NCBI GenBank assembly: GCA_000320545.1
Contig: ADNK01000385.1
Coordinates: 1 to 26,835, forward strand
DNA: 26,835 nt
Source of the DNA: Bigelowiella natans CCMP2755
Lineage: Eukaryota > Cercozoa > Chlorarachniophyceae
Reading direction: 5' to 3'
In this document: positions 19,696-26,835 of the stretch, piece by piece
How the letters are laid out: each line of letters starts with the position of its first letter
How positions within the stretch are numbered: the first letter of the stretch is position 1
Notes under the pieces: generated by a model
What the model saw: only the letters and a program-made list of their open reading frames with translations
Told to the model about the DNA's origin: nothing
Database searches by the model: none
Program-made: the position numbers and the translations under genes

Positions 19696-20866
19696 CATTA
19701 TAGATTTCCCAAAATTTTGTGAGAACGTGCTTCTATCAAACTAACGCATTTTTTTTGTATTTATAAACTAGATCGATCCATGAGTGGTACGTTCGAAGAG
19801 GTAACCCCCCCCTCCCCCCCCCCAGCACTGCAGGTGTGTAGAATACGCGGATAGATCTGCTTGCAAATCTGGATCTATGCATGCAATTCACGCATTGCTT
19901 GACTTTTGTAATAGAAAAGGTTACTTGTTGCAATATTTTTTCTCAATAAAATGCTCATCTTCCAACCCATGCCATGACTTTAGCAATAGCTAGCGTGTAG
20001 AGCGTGTGCGCTGTCACATCCACAGATCTAGCTGCTTGCTTGTTAGAGATGTTGCGCTCGTACATGTAATGATGGCTTGCTGCTGTCTATATCTGCTAGT
20101 CTGTGTGTGTCTGTCACACCTAGCTAGCTGCTGCTAGACACGCTAGCACGCACTGCTAGACTGGCACCGTCATGCTATGTGTAGCATGCGATTACGCAAG
20201 CAAATAAGAACTACGCACAGCGCAGTCACAACAAAGCTCGCGTCTTGCTAGCTTGTGTTGTGCCTGACTTTGCGAATGCCTACATGTAGAATGAAACAAA
20301 TGCATGCTGGCATGCGGGTATCTTTGTGCTATATATGCTAAAGGTGGTCTCTCGGTGATCATGCGCAGTTACAAATTGTAAAATTCATGCAAGTTCTTAC
20401 ATTCTAGTAGTTCTGCGCGAGACGGGTACAATCTAGCATTGAATGAATTGAAATTTTCAATAATGCTGCTGCTCACCCCAATGCATGTAGCTATGGAAGC
20501 CCGGCTGCCAGTTTTGCCATCTACAGCGAGTTGCGATGTACAATTCTAGCATTCGCTGTGTGTAACCGTGCATGCATGCACGGCTGCGGGCTTGGCAACT
20601 TGCCTAGTGGGCATCATTTGCAACTTGTGTGTTGCGTGCATGCAGTGTTATTGACTAGACTGTAAATGAGACGGATTTGTCGCATGGGAATGAATGCAGC
20701 TTTCAATAATCATCCTAATGTAGCGATGCAAAGCTGTGTTTGCATGCAGCTGTGCACAGTTTACATCATGTAGCCACACATGCTAGCACGTCATAAACGT
20801 TATGTCTACTGTGAGATGTTGTGGACAATCTGGTAACAATGTGCACATCAGAGCATTATATCATCG
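19696..20866. other. Palindrome-rich intergenic region
   Basis: No supported gene. The stretch from about 19980 to 20800 is dense in GCTAGC, TGCATGC and ACATGT words, including atgcatgcacgg near 20570. A poly-C tract lies at about 19805-19822. The right end is the 3' flank of the PPR gene. Confidence 0.6.
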
Positions 20867-21842
20867 TCAATTGTTATTAGGTCTACGACTAAGTGGCTGC
20901 TTTCGCCCACCCGGCGTTGCAGCTACTGTGGTGTCATCACTATCCTGGGATCTCATGTTAAGAAGCATAGAAGTACGGGGAAATGGTACATCTACGAGCC
21001 GGAGCGCTGAGAATGTATCGCTGTCTGGTTTGGCCTCCAGCCGGTGCATCGATATGATGATTTCCTCCACGGCTTCCGCATGCGCCATTGCATCATCTAG
21101 TGCCTTGGCGGAGACGAGAAGTCGATTGAATGACTCAACGCTCATGCCCGCCATCCCCGGGCCAAAGACCAAGCCTGCTATGTCCCGGACATATTGGAAG
21201 CCCAACCGCTTCACCATGGGGCGCGGGGCCTGCATCTTTCCCCCCACAAGAACCCTAGGCCGATTCGACGGCGTAGCTGCTTTGAAGGCGTGGTTGCGAG
21301 CGCTCACCGTGAGCCACGCCGCGTGCTGCCTGCCAGTACCAACGACATCATTGGTGGTGCTGCTGCTCTCAGCAATCTCCAGCTTGAGGTGCCCCATCTC
21401 TACCATTTCCTGCAACACACCGCCGACGCGCTTGTCCACGCCAAAGGCTCCATCGAGCGCGGCGGCGCGCAAGAGGTGGCGGTAGTCATTCGCGCTGACT
21501 CGGTACGAAGCGCGCTTTGCCTCAAGAAATGATCGGGTAGAGCCGAAATCCCCAACCCTGGCATACAGCTCGAGGATCAGGGAGTAAAGCTCGCCGTCGG
21601 GGGAGAGACCGCCCTTGTGCAGCATTTCTAGGGCCTCGTTGCCGAAGTCGAGGTAGATGATGTGGTCGCGTCGGAGAATCGTGCGCAGAACCATGATGCA
21701 CAGGCTGCGCGTCATCGGGACTTTGTACGTTTTCATGTCTTGGAGCAGGCCTGGGCGAATCAATCGGAATAAAAATATGCTCAGCAATGTTGTAGCAGGA
21801 GTCGTTGATCATTGTTGGTGGGCAACGGGATGATGCACGACT

Positions 21843-21886
<44 letters not shown>

Positions 21887-22204
21887 AACCAGATTGTCAA
21901 AGGTGTTGCAATTCCTACCTCCTAAGGCATTTGGAGTGCCTCTATTGCAAAGGAGTCGTAGATACGCCGAAAAGCACGCTATGTCTGGTTGTAAACCCAA
22001 TCCGACCATTCGTTTATAGGTGCTCACGAGTTGCTGGAACTGTCCCTTGCCCGCATACTGGCGCATCAGCGAAGAGTACACTTGAACGGAAGGCTTCATG
22101 CTTACGCTATCATTCCCGTCTGTTTCCTCCCCTCCCCCCTCTTTTCCCTTTTCCCTCTGCTGCTGCACCTTGGTGACAACATCGAAAGAGGAGGATGCCG
22201 TATC

Positions 22205-22240
<36 letters not shown>

Positions 22241-23274
22241 ACTACTGCTGCTTGCTTCGTGGCTCTCGGCCGACGAACAGGATAGCGTCTCCACCGCCGC
22301 CGTTGCCGCTGTCTTCATCTCACCAGCCTCGATCTTTTCCAAAATCTTGCGTGCTTCCCGTGGCCCAGCCATGCGCATGAGATAGACGACATCGCTGTCT
22401 TCGAGAGGCATTCCGGCCTCCCCGGCTCTCTCTACCCACATTGCTGCTTTTCTACATGGGGAAATAGAAGAAAACGTTTTTAGTAGAGACACTATGCGAG
22501 TGTGTGTGCGTGTGAGTGCGCGCGCAGATTTATCGCATCAGTCTTCTTCCAAACAGCAATAATTCACCATCAATCCACCTGGCTTTTTTCGCTCGAGCTG
22601 CGATTCGGATGAGGAGCTGGTAAGTGCGTTTATCGTAGTCGATGTTATGGTGCTGACGAATACCGAATACAGCAGACAGTCAGGTAGGCAATACAAAAAA
22701 GAGGAAAGAATTATGACGCATGGAATTAGCATCATTTCCCACATGCGGACCCCACAGCACAAACGCAAGTGGCTAGCACGCATATCCATAATATTATTTT
22801 GATATATTTCATAGGCCCCATGTGTAGTTGCGAACGCTACCTGAACCATCGCTGTCACCACCGACATTGCCAGCCCATAAAAAGCTGATCTATCCGCACG
22901 CTTCTTCGCGGACGACGGTGACGACAAATTGGTCAAGATTACATCGAGCATCTCCTGGAAGAGCTGCTTCTTCTGTTCCGGAAAATTCACTTGGCTCTGG
23001 AGCTGACTCATGGTATCTATGATGCTTACTCCCCCCCGCCGGGCGGCCATTACAATAAGTCTGCCAGAGAACATAATACCAGCAGGTAGGAGCACACGTT
23101 AGGCAAAGAGTGCGCGAAAGCGAAGGTGAAAATATACAGAGTGAGAGATGGAATGGGTCAGTCGAAAACAATTATGAAGCTGAGAATAGCTCATGTTGAT
23201 GGTCAACGAGCAGAGACGGTGAGAGGAGCTGCGGTGATGGTGGTGATTGATGTATAAACACAAACTCTTTTTCT

Positions 23275-23318
<44 letters not shown>

Positions 23319-23359
23319 CATAATATCTTCTCTCTTGCTTGTTTGGAGGCTAGAGGGAC

Positions 23360-23404
<45 letters not shown>

Positions 23405-24264
23405 ACTTGGCGGCAACTTTCAAGGAGAGTTTGAACCCAGAAGCTTCCATGAACTGTATAAGCTGCAGCGCCTTGTCGTGGTAGGCAGAGTGGTTAACGT
23501 ATCCGCCCACCAGAATGTTGTAGCAGGCGTTATCGACCACCCCCTCCATCTTCAACCGCTCCACCAGCTCCTCCGCCGTTTTCATGTCGCCCTTGGCAAT
23601 ATGACATTGGAGGAACGCTGTTTCAGTGTAAATGTCCGGCTCAAGGCCGAACGTGATCATCTTAGTGCGCCATCTGGTGGCCTCCTTCAAATCGCCGCGG
23701 CGGCAGTAGCCGTGAATGATTATGTTGTACATCGTCACATCTGGGTTGATCCAGTTGTCCATAGCCTTCTGCAGCCAGAATTCGGCGCGGAGCAGGTTAT
23801 TGCTGTTCACGAGCTCCTTCAGGAGGACGTAGTAGTCCTCGCGCGGCACGGTGCGGCCGGCATTGAGCTGCGCCATCACCCGCCATTCTCGTCCCTCAAG
23901 CGTCTTGTTGGAGTCCTTTCCTTTGCCCTTATATGAGCTTAAGGCACGGAAGCTTCTCGCCTTTTCTTCGAAATAAGAACCTGCTGTCACCGTTTTAATT
24001 GGTCAGAGAATCTCAGGACAAAACTCAGAAGATCGATCTCAACTCACCTCCAGGGCACTTCCCTCCTTGTTTGAAGATGTGCCATGGTCTCAGAAAGGTA
24101 TGTGTTGGAGTCGGAAGGGAGCGCAAAAGTGCCTTCCTTCGTGTGCTGCTCGCCCGAAATCGTGTCCCAGAGCGCAAGAGGGCCCGGGCTGACATGAGCC
24201 TCGGCAACTCGAGGTGGGGGTCTTTCGCGACGTTTGGTCTCTTTGATTTGTGTTGTATGGCCAT
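20867..24264 (-). CDS. Pentatricopeptide repeat (PPR) protein, probably organellar
   Basis: Six exons: 24048-24264, 23407-23980, 22841-23060, 22579-22652, 21919-22451, 20867-21750; 834 codons in one frame, about 833 aa. The small fourth exon (HHNIDYDKRTYQLLIRIAAR...) is required to restore phase between its neighbours. Successive 35-residue motifs are clear: DYYVLLKELVNSNNLLRAEF, NPDVTMYNIIIHGYCRRGDL, EPDIYTETAFLQCHIAKGDM, DNACYNILVGGYVNHSAY, SVQVYSSLMRQYAGKGQF, QPDIACFSAYLRLLCNRG and SPDGELYSLILELYARVGDF. PPR proteins bind organelle RNA sequence-specifically for processing, stability, editing or translation. No DYW, SMR or E domain is present. The N-terminus is rich in Arg/Ser/Leu and free of acids after the second Met at 24195 (MSARALLRSGTRFRASSTRR), typical of a mitochondrial presequence. 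Either Met could be the start. A poly-Ser run interrupts the middle of the protein. Confidence 0.85.
21845..21879. repeat. (AG)n microsatellite in a PPR-gene intron
   Basis: An uninterrupted (AG)n run lies inside the intron between exons 5 and 6 of the PPR gene (21751-21918). Confidence 0.9.
22205..22253 (-). repeat. Coding trinucleotide repeat giving poly-Ser
   Basis: About ten consecutive GCT/AGC units (22211-22240) plus flanking AGT codons encode roughly 16 Ser in the PPR protein, between RKILEKIEAGEMK and SVQVYSSLMRQY. The tract probably forms a disordered linker between two PPR blocks and may vary in length among strains. Confidence 0.85.
23279..23400. repeat. Compound microsatellite (AT)n then (GA)n
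   Basis: An (AT)n run at about 23279-23312 and a (GA)n run at about 23365-23400 lie in the PPR-gene intron 23061-23406, the GA run abutting the donor site of exon 2. Confidence 0.9.
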
Positions 24265-25283
24265 TCCATTTCTGGACAAAATATCCAGCCTAAAATTACC
24301 AAAGATTCAATGTAGGTATGAATAATCATTTTTCCATCGGGGAAACATCGTAGCAATCCTTTTTTCCATGGCCTTGTTGCACCTCTTGTTGCGGTGGTAC
24401 GAGCAGCACAGCGTGTCACGACCAGTCGCCAATGGTACCGGTTGTCGCAGAGAAGAAAGAGCCAAGGAATCTTTCCGACACAGAAGAAGTAAACAGAAAT
24501 CCGAACCAAATATCCCAAGGCGACCTCGCACCGAAAAGAGGAAAAAGAAGAAGTGCTCAAAACGGGAATTGTAGGTTGTTTTTTTTAGTATTTTATCCCT
24601 TTTTGTTGTCGCAAATGGAAACGCCATCCACCTGAAAGTGCTCAAAGCTCCAAGCTCGGTGTCGGAAGATTTCCCCCCCCCTTTTCTCCGTGGCCTGCTT
24701 AACTGCCCAGCACTCGGAGGCCCGCGTACTCAATGGAATCTTCGTGGTCCAGATGGATCGTGGAGGCCCTTGCGTCCGTGCGGACATTGATCTTCCGCAG
24801 TCAGCCAGTGCCGGTACAACAGTTATAGACGAGTGACTTACCTTCCAATGTGATTTTAATTTCTTCGTATTTATATGTTTTCAGCAAAGAAACAGTAACG
24901 AGAACTATAATAGAGAGGAAAAAGGCGCACTTCCTGTGTATACACTTAAGCAACTGGTAATGAACTTCATCTGAAGACTTGTAGATCTCGAAATTAGGTA
25001 GAATAACGCACTGATTTCTCCGATTTTGGCATTGTATCTGGCACACAGGAGACACACAGTTCGAAGTACAGCTGCTGGCTAGTGATATCAGGGAAAGTAT
25101 GTACGATTTTGTTCCATGAGTAGTGCGGTGATGACAATCGTTGATGCTACCAATGTCAATTTACATGATAGTTGGGGATGTGGCATGACCCCATTTGCAT
25201 TTATGTGCCTCGCGTCCAACACGCGTCCCGTTCCCCTATGTATCCCTCCCATCCCGCCCCTCTTCCTCCCTACACATACATGA

Positions 25284-25290
<7 letters not shown>

Positions 25291-25360
<70 letters not shown>
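25291..25360. repeat. Compound microsatellite (AT)n then (GT)n
   Basis: A 40-bp (AT)n run at 25291-25330 runs directly into a 30-bp (GT)n run at 25331-25360 with no spacer. Confidence 0.95.
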
Positions 25361-25362
<2 letters not shown>

Positions 25363-25492
25363 AATTCAGGTTTATGATGTGACGTCTTTCCTTGCACGGT
25401 GGGTTCGTTAGAATTCTCTGCTTGCGGTGGTGGTAGCACTGCTATGATGTTACTAGCTGTTATGTTCTCGCCACCATCCCCACCATCTCCAT

Positions 25493-25502
<10 letters not shown>

Positions 25503-25531
<29 letters not shown>
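25503..25531. repeat. (GCA)n trinucleotide repeat
   Basis: About nine to ten GCA units follow a (TCA)n run. The plus-strand frame is open and would encode Ser then Ala runs in a short ORF (SPPSPPSPSSSSAAAA), but I see no evidence that it is part of a gene. Confidence 0.9.
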
Positions 25532-25534
<3 letters not shown>

Positions 25535-25729
25535 AGCGGATAAAAGACCCTCATCATCTTCATCGCAGTATTTATTCACGTCTTTGCTTACATGTTACAT
25601 CAACCGAACGAACAAAATAGGCATCCAGGAGGCGCAATGATCATCCTTAAGTATGCAGGCAGGGACGCCACCTCTCCATTCTTCCACAGAGGTAGTAGTA
25701 GCAGTAGTAGTTAAGTAGTTAGTAGTAGT

Positions 25730-25762
<33 letters not shown>

Positions 25763-26091
25763 CTAGTAGACACGCATTTGTGTGTAGGATGTGTTTGCAG
25801 AATATGCTTGCTGCCCCTGAACCTATTGTAATGGTTCTAAGCAAGATAACGAGAAGATGATGACGATGAGAATTCATCATGATAGGGAATGATGACATTG
25901 TAAATGGGATGGTAGGGTGGTGTAACAAGAATAGGTGTTTCTGCTTCTTTCTGTAACACCCATCTCGTTCCTGGGAACCCCGTCAAATATTATAATTCAT
26001 GCTCCGTGTTTCCTTCTTATCCAGCTCTTCCTTTCTCCCCCTCCTTCTTTCCCCGCTCGTTCTTTCTTCGTTGTTAATGATCCTCCTGCAG

Positions 26092-26496
26092 GTCATTCTC
26101 TCACAGCTATCGAAATGCTAGACGAGTTTCTCATCGGGACATGTGAGGTCGCTGTCAACTCCCCACTCCACCTGTGCTATTGTAGAGAACGTAGATTAGA
26201 GAGGAGACTTGGGATTTTTTTAAAACATACATTTTTATCTGATTATTATTGCTGCTGCTGATCCCGCTAACGCATTTACACGCGCTGATTTCACAGCAAT
26301 GCTGTCTATTTTTCCTGATATGCTCTCGCATTGCCGTGGTCGTGGTCGTCGTCGTCGTCGTCGTCGTTTTTATCGTTCCCACACTGCTGCAGGATGCAAA
26401 GGACGGCCAAATGGTTGTTAGTCGTAAGCACGCAGCGTGGAGGCTCTCTGGAGGGAGCATAGAGCAGGTATGGACTTGCTTACTACCGACACACAG

Positions 26497-26551
<55 letters not shown>

Positions 26552-26573
26552 GGGCGGGTTAGAGGCACACTTG

Positions 26574-26618
<45 letters not shown>

Positions 26619-26835
26619 TACAGGCGGACTCATCGGTTGGCCTATGGGAGATAAGGCGAGGATTTTTGCCGACGCGCGACCCGAGAAGGTATTATTGGTG
26701 CTTCGTGTCGATCAAGCAATATGTGCGCTTGTCTGTCCATTGATACATAAATACAGCTGCACATTGAGGTTCTACTGCTGAACCATGGTGTACCATTGCG
26801 GGTTTAGACAGACGAATCCCCGATGTGGTGGTGAT
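26092..26835 (+). CDS. Internal exons of a gene running off the right edge
   Basis: Exon-like pieces with good acceptors and matching phases: 26092-26147 (HSLTAIEMLDEFLIGTCE, donor GAG|GTCGCT), 26393-26467 (DAKDGQMVVSRKHAAW..., donor CAG|GTATGG), 26624-26688 (ADSSVGLWEIRRGFLPTRDP, donor AAG|GTATTA), and 26812 onward (RIPDVVV). Upstream exons and the start codon were not found. The GFLPTRDP...IPD stretch resembles the start of the indoleamine 2,3-dioxygenase-like fold (usual form GFLP-DPL-LP), a haem enzyme family opening tryptophan. The match is short and the heme ligands would lie beyond the window, so I do not assign a function. One intron ends in a long (TA)n repeat immediately before its acceptor. 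Confidence 0.5.
26509..26615. repeat. Compound microsatellite (GA)n and (TA)n inside an intron
   Basis: A (GA)n run at 26509-26549 and a (TA)n run at about 26576-26615 fill most of the 156-bp intron between two exon-like pieces. The (TA)n run ends 8 bp before the acceptor CAG, so the usual polypyrimidine tract is replaced by TA repeats. Confidence 0.85.

Larger units (their letters stand above)
24265..26091. other. Region without an assignable gene
   Basis: The left part is the 5' flank of the PPR gene. One minus-strand stretch (24702-24791, acceptor-like GGAAG upstream) reads TIHLDHEDSIEYAGLRVLG and looks like protein. Another (about 24842-24907) reads SLLKTYKYEEIKITLEG and ends in a strong GGAAG|GTAAGT donor. 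I could not join them in phase, so I do not call a gene. The right part is mostly microsatellite: (AT)n/(GT)n at 25291-25360, (GCA)n at 25503-25531 and (TAG)n at about 25690-25760. Confidence 0.5.

Noticed and set aside
22538-23095. 185-residue minus-strand ORF with hydrophobic segments
   Set aside because: Its first part is PPR exon 3 (22841-23060). The hydrophobic remainder is intron read-through, and the exon at 22579-22652 uses another frame.

Overview
The window is eukaryotic nuclear DNA. Genes are split by short GT-AG introns of about 60-420 bp, long simple repeats ((AT)n, (GA)n, (CA)n, (GCT)n) sit in introns and spacers, and there is no operon structure. Domain content points to a free-living, probably photosynthetic protist: a REJ/GPS membrane protein with a Reeler domain, a plant-type F-box/MYND protein, a pentatricopeptide repeat (PPR) organelle RNA-binding protein, and a NudC whose N-terminus looks like a signal-plus-transit leader. 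Intron density (10 introns in a 357-residue protein) fits a secondary-plastid alga such as a chlorarachniophyte or cryptophyte. That placement is inference; no marker gene settles it.

Layout. 2-913 (+): 3' end of an unrecognised gene. 2333-8254 (-): a six-exon gene for a ~1,799-residue secreted-then-anchored protein, in the order signal peptide, Reeler domain, YPGS/YPGK tandem repeats, Pro-Thr stalk, three Cys-rich modules, REJ region, GPS autoproteolysis motif, one membrane helix, short tail. 8255-8992: shared promoter spacer packed with GATC palindromes. 8993-10803 (+): four-exon secreted SGNH/GDSL lipase of the phospholipase B1 type. 12108-15385 (-): eleven-exon NudC. 16798-18357 (-): four-exon F-box/Sel1-like/MYND protein. 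18530-19695 (+): possible three-exon gene with no recognised domain. 20867-24264 (-): six-exon PPR protein. 26092-26835 (+): internal exons of a gene that runs off the right edge.

All splice models were assembled by hand from consensus sites, reading phase and protein-family fit. In the REJ/GPS, lipase, NudC, F-box/MYND and PPR genes the exon phases agree from start to stop. One NudC junction (around 14625-14632) has tandem acceptors and is less certain.

The genes do not form one pathway. The clearest functional pairing is the head-to-head REJ/GPS surface protein and secreted lipase, which share a 738-bp GATC-rich spacer. Long stretches (about 1016-2332, 10804-12107, 15386-16797, 19696-20866, 24265-26091) hold no gene I can support. 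Most are rich in TGCATGC/GCTAGC-type palindromes and microsatellites.
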